From JAVBNU01 sp031551265 (GTDB lineage Bacteria > Cyanobacteriota > Vampirovibrionia > Gastranaerophilales > Gastranaerophilaceae), in contig JAVBNU010000017.1 in NCBI GenBank assembly GCA_031551265.1, positions 1 to 40,208 on the forward strand: DNA of 40,208 nucleotides, in the 5' to 3' direction. Made by a program: the position numbers and the translations under genes. Below the pieces are notes generated by a model. That model was not told the origin of the DNA and did no database searches. It saw nothing but the letters and a program-made list of their open reading frames with translations. Positions within the stretch are counted from its first letter, which is position 1, and each line of letters starts with the position of its first letter. Positions 1-7,408 of this stretch are shown here, one piece after another.

Positions 1-42
1 TACTTCTATTGTAGCTTGAAACCAACAAAAAATCAATCCGAC

Positions 43-71
43 AAAAGAGAGACCGTCTTTAGACGGTCTCT
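43..71 (-). terminator. Intrinsic terminator of the Skp-like gene
   Basis: A perfect 11-bp stem (48-58 with 61-71) is followed on the minus strand by a C and four T. It lies just past the stop codon at 102, so it should end the minus-strand transcript of the OmpH/Skp-like gene. Confidence 0.8.
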
Positions 72-101
72 AAATCAATTTTTATTTAGTTTTAAGAACA
101 A

Positions 102-566
102 CTATTTAACTTGTGTTTTAACAGTTGCTGTAATATCAGTACCTCCATAGATAACGATGCCTTTAGCTAATACTAAATCATATTTAGCAAGTTTAGCTTG
201 GTTAGCGATAACAGCAGTGATGCTTTTGTCGATATCGCCTAATTTTTTAGCATAGTCTTTTTCTATAACGTCTCTTTTTGTGTTTAATTCAGCGTTGTAT
301 TTATCTTCTAAAGCTTTTCTTTTTGTCGCGTCAGATTCTTTAGCGATGTCAGATTGAGCTTTAGTTAAGAAGGCTTTCAATTCTTCTGCTTTCTTTTGTT
401 GTTCAGTTTTCAACGCATTAACCTGAGCTGAACTTTGAACAATTTGTTGTACATCAACAACAGCGACTTTATAAGCAGCTGGTGCATCAGACATAGCAAA
501 ATGGTTGAATGACAAACCAACTAATAATGAGCATACTCCCACTGTAGCAATTAGACTTTTTTTCAT
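102..566 (-). CDS. OmpH/Skp-family periplasmic chaperone-like protein
   Basis: This 154-residue protein starts with a Sec-type signal peptide (MKKS, then a hydrophobic run to about residue 26). The mature part opens with the OmpH hallmark VAVVDVQQIVQ, continues with a long charged helical segment (about residues 50-110) expected to form the Skp coiled-coil tentacle, and ends with a short beta-prone segment (YDLVLAKGIVIYGG) typical of the family. Skp/OmpH proteins are periplasmic holdases for unfolded outer-membrane proteins, so the gene implies an outer membrane. Its length is normal for the family. AAGGAAAA sits a few bases upstream of the ATG, so the start is well supported. It appears monocistronic: a clear terminator follows and the ferredoxin gene upstream is divergent. 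The exact client proteins are unknown. Confidence 0.85.
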   Translation of the reverse strand: MKKSLIATVGVCSLLVGLSFNHFAMSDAPAAYKVAVVDVQQIVQSSAQVNALKTEQQKKAEELKAFLTKAQSDIAKESDATKRKALEDKYNAELNTKRDVIEKDYAKKLGDIDKSITAVIANQAKLAKYDLVLAKGIVIYGGTDITATVKTQVK

Positions 567-748
567 AAGATTTTCCTTTCTGGTCTCTATTCTACTTTAA
601 TAACCTCAAATAGATTATATCAAATAAAATTAAAAAATAAAGCATTAATTAAAAATTAGTATCCGAACGGGCAATTTACAAACGGTCAAAAATTTAATAT
701 AACAGTGCTATAGGGATATATGAATATAAAAATGCAAAAGGGAATTAC

Positions 749-931
749 ATGTACGTTAAGATTATGAGTAATTGTATCGCCTGCGGCGCATGTGAATCAA
801 TAAATGACAGTGTATTCCAGCTTGATGACCATGTTGCGCATGTGAAAACCGAGCATGTTGCAGCGAATGTGAAAGATTGTATAAATGCGGCAATTATTTG
901 TCCTACTAACGCAATCTTAATAACTGAATAA
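749..931 (+). CDS. Small single-cluster [4Fe-4S] ferredoxin
   Basis: A 60-residue protein with an N-terminal CxxCxxC (CIACGACE, residues 9-16) and a distal Cys-Pro (ICPTNAI near residue 51). Together these supply the four ligands of one [4Fe-4S] cluster, as in monocluster bacterial ferredoxins. One further Cys near residue 43 may form the disulfide found in several such ferredoxins. AAAAGGGA stands 5 nt before the ATG. The role is low-potential electron transfer in the cytoplasm; the partner enzyme is not evident from its neighbours, a divergent Skp-like gene and glyQ. Two hairpins follow the gene, so it is probably its own transcription unit. A longer minus-strand open frame overlaps it, but the cysteine pattern and ribosome-binding site favour this frame. 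Confidence 0.85.
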   Translation: MYVKIMSNCIACGACESINDSVFQLDDHVAHVKTEHVAANVKDCINAAIICPTNAILITE

Positions 932-954
932 GCCATCATATCGGAATTTACTTA

Positions 955-978
955 TTCGACACAGCAAAAAGTGTCGAA
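955..978 (+). terminator. Stem-loop after the ferredoxin gene
   Basis: An 8-bp perfect stem, TTCGACAC/GTGTCGAA, with an 8-nt A-rich loop lies 24 bp after the ferredoxin stop. The downstream T-run is weak (AAGATTTTGG), so it may act together with the next hairpin. Confidence 0.45.
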
Positions 979-996
979 AAGATTTTGGTCGCTGCC

Positions 997-1025
997 TTTT
1001 AGACTTTATTTTTTAAAGTCTAAAA
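997..1025. terminator. Bidirectional A/T-flanked hairpin
   Basis: A 12-bp perfect stem (997-1008 with 1014-1025, core AGACTTTA) has a T5 loop. T and A runs form the base on both sides, so it could terminate in either direction. It separates the ferredoxin gene from the glyQ promoter. Confidence 0.6.
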
Positions 1026-1068
1026 CTTTTAAATGTTACTATTTGCTTAATAAAACACCTTTTAGAAA

Positions 1069-1096
1069 TTGAAAAAAAATCTTTAGCTCTTATAAT
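1069..1096 (+). promoter_or_regulatory. Sigma-70-type promoter of glyQ
   Basis: TTGAAA at 1069-1074 and a perfect TATAAT at 1091-1096 are spaced by 16 bp, leaving a 5' leader of roughly 25-30 nt before the TTG start of glyQ. No T-box-like leader fits in this space. Confidence 0.75.
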
Positions 1097-1129
1097 GTAT
1101 ACAAGAAGTAGCGAAACTAGAGTTGGACA

Positions 1130-2017
1130 TTGGCTTTAACATTTCAAGAATTAATATTAAATTTATCAAAATTTTGGTCCGATTATGGATGTATAATTCA
1201 ACAGCCTTATGACATAGAAAAAGGCGCCAGCACAATGAATCCCGCTACGTTTTTACGTTCTTTAGGACCCGAACATTGGAATGCTGCGATGGTTGAACCA
1301 TGCCGTCGTCCTACAGACGGTCGTTACGGTGAAAACCCTAATCGCCTTGGACATTATTTCCAATATCAGGTTATTATGAAACCATCGCCTGATAATGCTC
1401 AGGAACTTTATCTGAAAAGTTTGGAAGCAATGGGCATCAATCTTGCCGAGCATGATGTGCGTTTTGTTGAAGATAACTGGGAGTCTCCGACTCTTGGTGC
1501 TGCCGGTGTGGGTTGGGAAGTTTGGCTTGATGGCATGGAAATTACTCAATTTACGTATTTCCAGCAGGTTGGCGGACTTGAGGTTAAGCCTGTTCTTTTA
1601 GAACTTACGTATGGCCTTGAGCGCATCGCGATGTATTTGCAAAATGTGAACTCCGTTTTTGATGTTATGTGGAATAAAGACATTAAATACGGCGAAATTT
1701 ATATGCAGAATGAAATTGAACAGTCAAAATACAATTTTGAATACTCAAGCGCTGACAGGTTGTTCAAAATGTTCGATTTATATCAGGAAGAAGTTGACTC
1801 TTGTCTGGCTGAGAAACTTGTATTGCCTGCTTATGATTACGTGTTGAAGTGTTCACACACATTTAATCTTTTGGATGCTCGTGGTGTCATAAGCAAGGAT
1901 GAGCGAATTAATTTTATTAACAGAGTGCGCAGAATGGCTGCTGCAGTTGCGAAATTGTATGTTGAACAGCGTGAAGAACTCGGGTATCCCCTTTTAAAAC
2001 AACCCGTTTTAAAATAA
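1130..2017 (+). CDS. glyQ: Glycyl-tRNA synthetase alpha subunit
   Basis: The 295-residue product carries the signature sequence of the class II GlyRS alpha chain from its first residues (LTFQELILNLSKFWSDYGC, then EPCRRPTDGRYGENPNR and NWESPTLGAAG). The alpha2beta2 enzyme charges tRNA-Gly with glycine; the alpha chain holds the catalytic aminoacylation site. Length is typical. The start is a TTG: the only in-frame codons between it and an upstream TAG are three sense codons, and homologues begin here. The ribosome-binding site is weak. The beta-subunit gene glyS is not adjacent, although the two are neighbours in many Proteobacteria and Firmicutes; separated genes are usual in cyanobacteria. 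A strong promoter lies directly upstream and the gene seems monocistronic. Confidence 0.95.
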   Translation: MALTFQELILNLSKFWSDYGCIIQQPYDIEKGASTMNPATFLRSLGPEHWNAAMVEPCRRPTDGRYGENPNRLGHYFQYQVIMKPSPDNAQELYLKSLEAMGINLAEHDVRFVEDNWESPTLGAAGVGWEVWLDGMEITQFTYFQQVGGLEVKPVLLELTYGLERIAMYLQNVNSVFDVMWNKDIKYGEIYMQNEIEQSKYNFEYSSADRLFKMFDLYQEEVDSCLAEKLVLPAYDYVLKCSHTFNLLDARGVISKDERINFINRVRRMAAAVAKLYVEQREELGYPLLKQPVLK

Positions 2018-2215
2018 CCCTAAAATATAAAGGGCGGGCTCGCTAGTCTGCCAAAAACATTGATAACCAAATACAAATTGCTGTCCCGCAACATCTTGCC
2101 CCGCGTTTTATCAAAGCGTAAATATGCGGGATCTCATAGCTGAGACCTCTTACATAAATGTTCGGTGTATATTTCATAACTACATGTCAGAGGCGGCATA
2201 GTAAAAAAAATTTAT

Positions 2216-2224
2216 CCCCCCCCC
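2216..2224. repeat. C9 homopolymer tract upstream of the permease
   Basis: Nine consecutive C lie 36 bp before the permease ATG in otherwise A/T-rich DNA. Such tracts are prone to slipped-strand length change. The rest of the 2018-2260 gap holds a few weak dyads (for example CTCA/TGAG near 2143) and no promoter that I can name with confidence. Confidence 0.6.
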
Positions 2225-2260
2225 AAAGTAAGTGTATTTAAGTCTACGAAGGAAGAAAAA

Positions 2261-3907
2261 ATGAATAAGAACCAAGTCGAAACAAGTTTAATTGTCGGTG
2301 TTGTAAGAAACCTGTTGAAAATAAAAAGCGCAGATGCTGTGCTTGCCGAATCAGAAGGCTCAAGCTTAAAAAAGACATTAAATAGTTTAGACTTGATAGT
2401 ACTTGGTATTGGCGCAATTATCGGTGCGGGAATATTCTCGATGATTGGCTCGGCTGTTGTTGGTGTCACCATGCCGGGTGCCGGTCCTGCGATTGTTGTG
2501 TCTATGATTATTGCGGGTATTGCCTGTATTTTCTCTGCTCTTTGTTATGCTGAATTTGCGGCTATGATACCGGCGGCAGGTGGTGTTTATACGTACACTT
2601 ATGCAACTCTTGGCGAATTTGCAGCCTGGGTTATGGGCTGGATCTTGATTATGCAATATTCAATCGGTAACATAGCCGTTGCTTGCAGCTGGACAGGATA
2701 TTTTTTCCAGCTTATAAGAGGTTTCGAGCATTACGTTCAATATTTGCCTCTTAAATTACAGGGCATTGCGCATCACTGTTTGTATCCACCGCTTTGGCTT
2801 ATAAGCGACTATTCATCAGCGGTGAAGTCGTATACTGCAATGGGCATGAATCCTGCTGAACATATTCCGATGATTGGTAGCATACCGTTTTGTGTTAATT
2901 TTCCGGCTTTATTCATAATTCTTGTTGTTACTTTAATCCTTGTTAAAGGTATGAGCGAATCAAAAAACATGGCTGCGGTTATGGTTGTAATAAAACTTGT
3001 TGTAATCGCTATATTTCTGGGTGTTGGAGCTTTCTATGTTGCTCCTGCGAACTGGCAGCCATTTGCGCCAAACGGATTTTCAGGCATCGTAGCCGGGGCA
3101 TTCACTATATTCTTTGCTTATATCGGATTTGATGCAATTTCTACGGCCGCCGAAGAAACTAAAAATCCGCAAAAAAACGTACCAATCGGTATTATCGGCT
3201 CATTGATTATTTGTACAGTTGTTTATATCTTTGTTGCACTTGTGTTGACAGGTATGACAGGCAAAATCGACATCCACGCTCCGATTGCTTCGGCTATGGG
3301 CGCTGTCGGACAAAACTGGATTGCCGGCTTTATTGCATTGGGCGCTTTGACAGGTTTGACCTCCGTACTTTTGGTAATGCAGTTGGCCGGAACCAGAATC
3401 ATGTACGCAATGTCGCGTGATAATTTCTTCCCGTCTGTGATGAAAAAAGTTCATCCTAAGTTCAAAACTCCGCACGTAATTACCTGGGCTGTTGGTGCAC
3501 TTATTATGGTTGGCTCGCTGTTTATGGATTTGAGCTTGTCTGCTGCGATGTGCAATTTCGGTGTATTTACTTCGTTTATGATTGTTTGTATCGGCGTTAT
3601 GATACTCAGAAAAACCGACCCGGATAGACATAGACCTTTTAGAGTCCCGTGTGTACCGTTATTCCCGATTTTGGGTATATTAATATGCGGCGGCTTGATG
3701 ACATATGCTATTTTTGAAATGGGCAAAACAGCCCTGTTATTTCCGGCATGGATTCTGATGGGTATCGTCATATATTTTGCTTATGGTTATCGTCGTAATA
3801 GATGGATTGAAGCGCGTGATGCCAAAAAAGCAGAAGTCACTGCTGCCAAAACCGAGCAAAAAGAACTCGCGAAAGCCACATCTTCAAAGCCTACAAAGAA
3901 GAAATAA
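2261..3907 (+). CDS. APC-superfamily amino-acid permease
   Basis: A 548-residue membrane protein of the amino acid-polyamine-organocation superfamily, closest by eye to the cationic/YfnA-type group. The N-terminal cytoplasmic part (about 40 residues) leads into the first transmembrane helix with the substrate-site motif GIGAIIGAGIF, and the AYIGFDAISTAAEETKNPQ segment of the family is present mid-protein. At least 12 hydrophobic segments can be counted. The C-terminus is a Lys/Ala-rich cytoplasmic tail of about 40 residues. It should import amino acids across the inner membrane by proton coupling or exchange; the substrate cannot be told from sequence alone. A good ribosome-binding site (GAAGGAAG) precedes the ATG. 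Its last 17 bp overlap the end of the convergent DUF512 gene. A C9 tract lies in its upstream region. Confidence 0.9.
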   Translation: MNKNQVETSLIVGVVRNLLKIKSADAVLAESEGSSLKKTLNSLDLIVLGIGAIIGAGIFSMIGSAVVGVTMPGAGPAIVVSMIIAGIACIFSALCYAEFAAMIPAAGGVYTYTYATLGEFAAWVMGWILIMQYSIGNIAVACSWTGYFFQLIRGFEHYVQYLPLKLQGIAHHCLYPPLWLISDYSSAVKSYTAMGMNPAEHIPMIGSIPFCVNFPALFIILVVTLILVKGMSESKNMAAVMVVIKLVVIAIFLGVGAFYVAPANWQPFAPNGFSGIVAGAFTIFFAYIGFDAISTAAEETKNPQKNVPIGIIGSLIICTVVYIFVALVLTGMTGKIDIHAPIASAMGAVGQNWIAGFIALGALTGLTSVLLVMQLAGTRIMYAMSRDNFFPSVMKKVHPKFKTPHVITWAVGALIMVGSLFMDLSLSAAMCNFGVFTSFMIVCIGVMILRKTDPDRHRPFRVPCVPLFPILGILICGGLMTYAIFEMGKTALLFPAWILMGIVIYFAYGYRRNRWIEARDAKKAEVTAAKTEQKELAKATSSKPTKKK

Positions 3908-5186
3908 ATTTTAGTAAGCTCTTAGTTGAATAAACGTCTTCCATGACTTCAATTTTACAACTGAGGGCTTTTTCAACGTCCTCAACTGTCAAATCATCCA
4001 AAAATGTACGCGTAAACGGCCGTAGCATCACGGATGGAATCAACAATATTTCTATTTCATCTTGAATATTTTTAAGCTGTTCAATTATATCACTGCCCGT
4101 GACTAAACCTGCGACAGTTATGTTTTCACCGAAAAATTTCCCTGAGACAGTAACCAAAACTGACGTTAAGTTTTCGATTTTGTTAAATTCGTCATTTATA
4201 TACTTAAAAACACGCTGTCCTGCGGGTGCTGTTAAAATATGAATGTTTTTAGGTGTTTTAATTTTTTTGGGCAGCTTTTTTTTATTTTTCTCAAAATCAT
4301 CAAGCACAAGACGAATAACACCAACACCATCATCAAGCTGCGCAAAATTTCCGTAGTATTTTGCGGGCGGTACTTTTTCATCAGCAGTAATAAAAAACTC
4401 GTCGCTAGCGCATGCAACATTTTTGCGGAGTTTTTTGTTGAAAGCATCTATTTTTGCTATAACATCTTTAGCACAGGCCTTATCTACAGGCTTTAGGGGT
4501 GTTTTGCGAAACTTGGTCAACCCAACCGGCACAATCGCGACCGACAAAATTATGTCTTTAAATTTTTCTAAATCTTTAAATGTTTTTTCGAGTTCTTCGT
4601 CATCGTTGTAGCCGGGACAAAGTACTATCTGCAAATGTAGTGGAATTTGTTGCTTTTGAAACCATTTTAAATCTTCAATAATATTTGCTGCTTTTGGATT
4701 GGCCAACATTTTCACGCGCAACTCGGGATTAGTCGTATGCAAAGACACATAAAGCGGCCCAAGGCCTAAATCGCTGATGCGCTTTTTGTCAGCCGCAGTA
4801 AAATTAGTCAAAGTGACATACGTGCCCTGCAAGTACGAAAGCCGATAATCATCGTCTTTGACGTACAAAGATTCGCGCAAACCTTCAGGCTGTTGGTCGA
4901 CAAAGCAGAAAACACACTTGTTTGTGCATTTTTTAATCATGTCAAAAACGGCATTTTCAAAAACAATTCCTAAATCATCCTCAAAATCCTTTTCGATTTC
5001 GATAATTTCTAAAGTTCCATCGGCTTTTTTGACTTCAACGGTGACTTCTTCGGAGTTCATCAAATATTTATAATCAATCAAATCTTTTGGCACAACATCG
5101 TTGATTTTTAAAATTTCATCGCCTTTAGCGAGCGAGAGCTCTTCTGCGATTGAGTCAGCTAAAATTTCTTCTACAATTGCCGGCAT
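3891..5186 (-). CDS. DUF512 radical-SAM protein with N-terminal PDZ-like domain
   Basis: The 431-residue protein has a PDZ-like N-terminus (residues 1-65, SLAKGDEILKINDV), then a radical-SAM cluster motif CTNKCVFC with Cys 87, 91 and 94, followed by FVDQQPEGLR and the downstream DUF512 domain (about residues 230-430). This architecture matches the family annotated in cyanobacteria as TIGR03279 and in Firmicutes as DUF512 proteins. The reaction is not known to me; a [4Fe-4S] cluster and SAM cleavage are expected. It is the last gene of the mntA-hepT-GT-padR operon, and its ATG overlaps the padR stop by one base (TAATG), implying translational coupling. Its stop lies inside the 3' end of the convergent permease gene. 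Confidence 0.88.
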   Translation of the reverse strand: MPAIVEEILADSIAEELSLAKGDEILKINDVVPKDLIDYKYLMNSEEVTVEVKKADGTLEIIEIEKDFEDDLGIVFENAVFDMIKKCTNKCVFCFVDQQPEGLRESLYVKDDDYRLSYLQGTYVTLTNFTAADKKRISDLGLGPLYVSLHTTNPELRVKMLANPKAANIIEDLKWFQKQQIPLHLQIVLCPGYNDDEELEKTFKDLEKFKDIILSVAIVPVGLTKFRKTPLKPVDKACAKDVIAKIDAFNKKLRKNVACASDEFFITADEKVPPAKYYGNFAQLDDGVGVIRLVLDDFEKNKKKLPKKIKTPKNIHILTAPAGQRVFKYINDEFNKIENLTSVLVTVSGKFFGENITVAGLVTGSDIIEQLKNIQDEIEILLIPSVMLRPFTRTFLDDLTVEDVEKALSCKIEVMEDVYSTKSLLKFISSL

Positions 5187-5734
5187 TATTTCACCATACT
5201 ATCGCGCATTTTAGTCAGGATTTTTTCAGCTCTGAGTTTTTGCAGTTTTTCATTCAATATAACAAGCTCATCTAAGAGCAATTCGGCCGATAATTTGACA
5301 TAAGTATCTGACTCATTAGTTTTATCAGTAATAAAATTTTTGGTATCTAATATATGCAGCTCAAGACGGCTTAAGGCAGTTTCGAAAAATGCGTTTGGGT
5401 CATTTTTATCTGTAAAAGCAGGCAGCATCGCAAGTTTGATTTTAATTTGTGTAGACGATTTCGCTGCGTTATTAGAAAAATCACCTAAAAACAATTCATA
5501 AAAATACTTTTTGCCTTCACCTGTTAAGTGGTGATAACAAGCCTTTTGGCCGCCTTCGGAAATATTCTTTGACATTGTGATACAGCCTTTTTTCATCAAT
5601 CGCGCAATCGCAGGATGTACAGCGCCTAGGCTGGGTTCAAGAAAAATGCCGAAATTGTCGATTATGCTCTTGCGCACACCGTAAGTCGTCAAATCACGTT
5701 CAAATAATACAAATAAAATTAGTAGTTCTAACAT
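5186..5734 (-). CDS. PadR-family transcriptional regulator
   Basis: About 182 residues. The N-terminal winged helix (LELLILFVLFERDLTTYGV, then GAVHPAIARLMKKGCI) is the PadR DNA-binding domain, and the C-terminal half is a helical, coiled-coil-like dimerisation segment (about residues 90-180), as in PadR subfamily 2 proteins with a Vir_act_alpha_C domain. The ATG at 5734 is preferred over an upstream TTG at 5746 because GGAG lies 6 nt ahead of it and PadR proteins usually begin with this MLELL-like helix. The gene follows the glycosyltransferase by 14 nt and is coupled to the radical-SAM gene downstream. PadR proteins usually repress a neighbouring gene in response to a small molecule; the target here may be its own operon. 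Confidence 0.88.
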   Translation of the reverse strand: MLELLILFVLFERDLTTYGVRKSIIDNFGIFLEPSLGAVHPAIARLMKKGCITMSKNISEGGQKACYHHLTGEGKKYFYELFLGDFSNNAAKSSTQIKIKLAMLPAFTDKNDPNAFFETALSRLELHILDTKNFITDKTNESDTYVKLSAELLLDELVILNEKLQKLRAEKILTKMRDSMVK

Positions 5735-5748
5735 TAAAAACTCCAAGT

Positions 5749-6474
5749 TTAAATTTGGCGGTAATCATTAATCCATTTTGTTGGTTTTACGTAACGGAAG
5801 CCCATTTTCCCCCAGAAGCCGTTGATTGCTTGTTCAGGTGTCGGACGTCCGTGAAAAATGAGGATTTTCGCATTGGCAGGACACTCAGGCTCTTTGAAGA
5901 AATTCATCGGGAATTTTTGCAGGCAATGACGTTTAAAGCTCACGCACCAGTCGCTGTTCCAGTATTTTATGATGCCTTTTTTGTGCATTGCATCCGATAA
6001 GTATGCTTGTTCGTTTCTGAAATCCTCAGCCACTTTTTCAGTGTTGTTGACAAAGTATTCTAAAACATCGGGATGTTTGCCAAACTCAAATCTAAACACT
6101 GACGAGTTGCCTGTCACCGCATCGGGGAAGTCCCAATCTTTTATTATCAAGAAATCGCCTTCAGCCTCGAAAAATTCATCGATATTGCGCAAAATAACAA
6201 TATCTAAGTCTAAAAATAAAGCAGGTCCTTTGATGTCATTAATTTTATCAGAGAACATTGAAATTTTTCTCCAGCCACGCTCGGGCGCGTTGGGGTCAAT
6301 ATCCATTTCAGGGAGTGGTTTTACCTCAATTTCTTTTAACAGTCCTTCTGGATTTTCAGTGAAGCAAATAAACCGAAACTCGCCGGTAATATTTTTTTTC
6401 ACCATTTTGTATAGAGCATTTACGTAGTTTGCTCCGAATTTTGTTCCCCACTTCATACATACAATGTTTTTCAT
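5749..6474 (-). CDS. Putative glycosyltransferase with DxD motif
   Basis: About 241 residues, probably cytoplasmic. The N-terminal beta-alpha fold (MKNIVCMKWGTKFGANYVNA) and the metal/nucleotide-sugar motif ALFLDLDIVIL (Asp 89 and 91) point to a GT-A fold glycosyltransferase distantly like the GT8 class. Conserved-looking features near the end (WCVSFKRHC and IFHGRPTP) fit uncharacterised bacterial members. The start at 6474 is chosen over an in-frame ATG at 6489 because it forms an ATGA overlap with the hepT stop and has AGGA 6 nt upstream. The position directly behind a toxin-antitoxin pair and ahead of padR is unusual. Acceptor and donor are unknown; it may modify a surface glycan. Confidence 0.7.
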   Translation of the reverse strand: MKNIVCMKWGTKFGANYVNALYKMVKKNITGEFRFICFTENPEGLLKEIEVKPLPEMDIDPNAPERGWRKISMFSDKINDIKGPALFLDLDIVILRNIDEFFEAEGDFLIIKDWDFPDAVTGNSSVFRFEFGKHPDVLEYFVNNTEKVAEDFRNEQAYLSDAMHKKGIIKYWNSDWCVSFKRHCLQKFPMNFFKEPECPANAKILIFHGRPTPEQAINGFWGKMGFRYVKPTKWINDYRQI

Positions 6475-6815
6475 GATAATTCCTGCCATATTTTGTCTAA
6501 TTCTTCTTTTAGTTGAGGTAGATTTTCTTGTATTACTTCAAAAAGTCTCTCTGTATTAACTTTGTCATAGGCATGGATAATTATGTTACGAAGTCCTATA
6601 ATTCTTGCCCAGGGAATTTGCGGATAGTTTTCTTGCTGCATTTTAGGTATTCTGTTCGCAGCTTCGCCCAAAATTTCAAAAAGTCTTTCTATTGCTAACT
6701 GCAAAAATTCATTATCTCGAAATTCCTGCAATGACAAACCTTGTGTTTTGTCTAATATTTTTTTAGCACTTTCTTTCATATCGTTTATGTAAAGTCTAAT
6801 GTCAGGATTTTTCAT
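6471..6815 (-). CDS. hepT: HepT-like ribonuclease toxin (DUF86)
   Basis: This 114-residue all-helical protein has the HEPN active-site motif R-x4-H-x-Y as RNIIIHAY (Arg76, His81, Tyr83), the signature of HepT toxins. HepT cleaves RNA and, in the characterised HepT/MntA pairs, is silenced when MntA adds AMP to the motif tyrosine. Here the tyrosine is intact, so neutralisation by AMPylation is possible. Its ATG overlaps the mntA stop in an ATGA, and its own stop overlaps the start of the glycosyltransferase gene in the same way. Length is standard for the family. Confidence 0.9.
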   Translation of the reverse strand: MKNPDIRLYINDMKESAKKILDKTQGLSLQEFRDNEFLQLAIERLFEILGEAANRIPKMQQENYPQIPWARIIGLRNIIIHAYDKVNTERLFEVIQENLPQLKEELDKIWQELS

Positions 6816-7102
6816 ACGTATATGACCTCATTTAAAATGCGATTTTTTATTAATTCTTTAATATCATCCTTGGCGACCAAATCGACTTTTTTACTAAAAA
6901 TATCCTGTAAATATTCAATGATTTCAACAACAGTGAATAAAGAAATTACTCGAGAATACTCAACTAAAATATCGATATCACTATCAACATCATAATCGCC
7001 ACGCGAATAAGAGCCAAAAAGCCCTAACGTACTTATGCCATAATTCTCAGCAAGTAATGGCTTAATCTCTTTTAATTTTCTCAAAACATCTTCTTTTTGC
7101 AT
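6812..7102 (-). CDS. mntA: MntA-like minimal nucleotidyltransferase antitoxin
   Basis: A 96-residue minimal nucleotidyltransferase. The polymerase-beta-fold motif GS-x10-D-x-D is complete (Gly30-Ser31, Asp42, Asp44; GSYSRGDYDVDSDIDILV), and a third acidic strand follows (KKVDLVAKDD). Family members AMPylate and thereby inactivate the HepT toxin encoded next to them. The order mntA then hepT with a 4-nt overlap is the usual arrangement. The promoter upstream would place the transcription start within a few bases of the ATG, and there is no convincing Shine-Dalgarno sequence, so the message may be leaderless. Confidence 0.9.
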   Translation of the reverse strand: MQKEDVLRKLKEIKPLLAENYGISTLGLFGSYSRGDYDVDSDIDILVEYSRVISLFTVVEIIEYLQDIFSKKVDLVAKDDIKELIKNRILNEVIYV

Positions 7103-7109
7103 AAACTCA

Positions 7110-7138
7110 ATTATACTCTAAAATATAGCTTCTGTAAA
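7110..7138 (-). promoter_or_regulatory. Promoter of the mntA-hepT-GT-padR-DUF512 operon
   Basis: On the minus strand TTTACA (7138-7133), a 17-bp spacer and a perfect TATAAT (7115-7110) precede the mntA ATG at 7102. Only 7 bp separate the -10 box from the ATG, so transcription should start at or next to the start codon. Confidence 0.75.
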
Positions 7139-7152
7139 TTTTACAACATATT

Positions 7153-7181
7153 TTGTATTTAATTTATATTAATTGTATAAT
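7153..7181 (+). promoter_or_regulatory. Probable promoter of the one-carbon operon
   Basis: TTGTAT (7153-7158), a 17-bp spacer and TATAAT (7176-7181) point toward the core-MetE-like gene. This would give a leader of about 220 nt that includes two palindromes (7229-7308 and 7366-7385). Confidence 0.5.
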
Positions 7182-7228
7182 TAGGAGCTGTAGAGGGCAA
7201 GATGGTAACCTATATGACTAGGATGTAC

Positions 7229-7308
7229 CCCTCACCCCAACCCCTTACCTCTCTTAAAACCTGACATTTAGTCAGCTTTTACTCGGCAGAGTCGCACCGG
7301 GGCGAGGG
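7229..7308. repeat. REP-like imperfect palindrome
   Basis: CCCTCACCCC (7229-7238) and GGGGCGAGGG (7299-7308) match at 9 of 10 positions as inverted repeats, with an internal CTGAC/GTCAG hairpin at 7261-7275. The block is G/C-rich compared with its surroundings and lies in the leader of the one-carbon operon. Confidence 0.5.
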
Positions 7309-7365
7309 ACAAAAATAAATAAAATAAGTTATAGGGTGCGTCTCGCGTTCGAAACTAAAAAGTAG

Positions 7366-7385
7366 GTTGGGGTTTCTACCCCAAC
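7366..7385. repeat. GTTGGGG/CCCCAAC hairpin repeat, copy 1
   Basis: A 7-bp perfect stem with loop TTTCTA ends 23 bp before the core-MetE-like start. The same hairpin, including the outer GTAG, recurs in reverse orientation at 14251-14270. Confidence 0.7.
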
Positions 7386-7408
7386 ATTGTAAAAATTCAG
7401 GAGAGTTA

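Noticed and set aside
745..939. Minus-strand 64-codon frame opposite the ferredoxin gene
   Set aside because: The plus-strand frame has the complete cysteine pattern and a good ribosome-binding site; the minus frame has neither.
7201..7263. A 20-codon reading frame after GAGGG in the leader of the one-carbon operon
   Set aside because: It crosses the left arm of a palindromic repeat and has low-complexity Pro/Thr sequence; no run of a regulatory amino acid and no attenuator follows, so a leader peptide cannot be supported.
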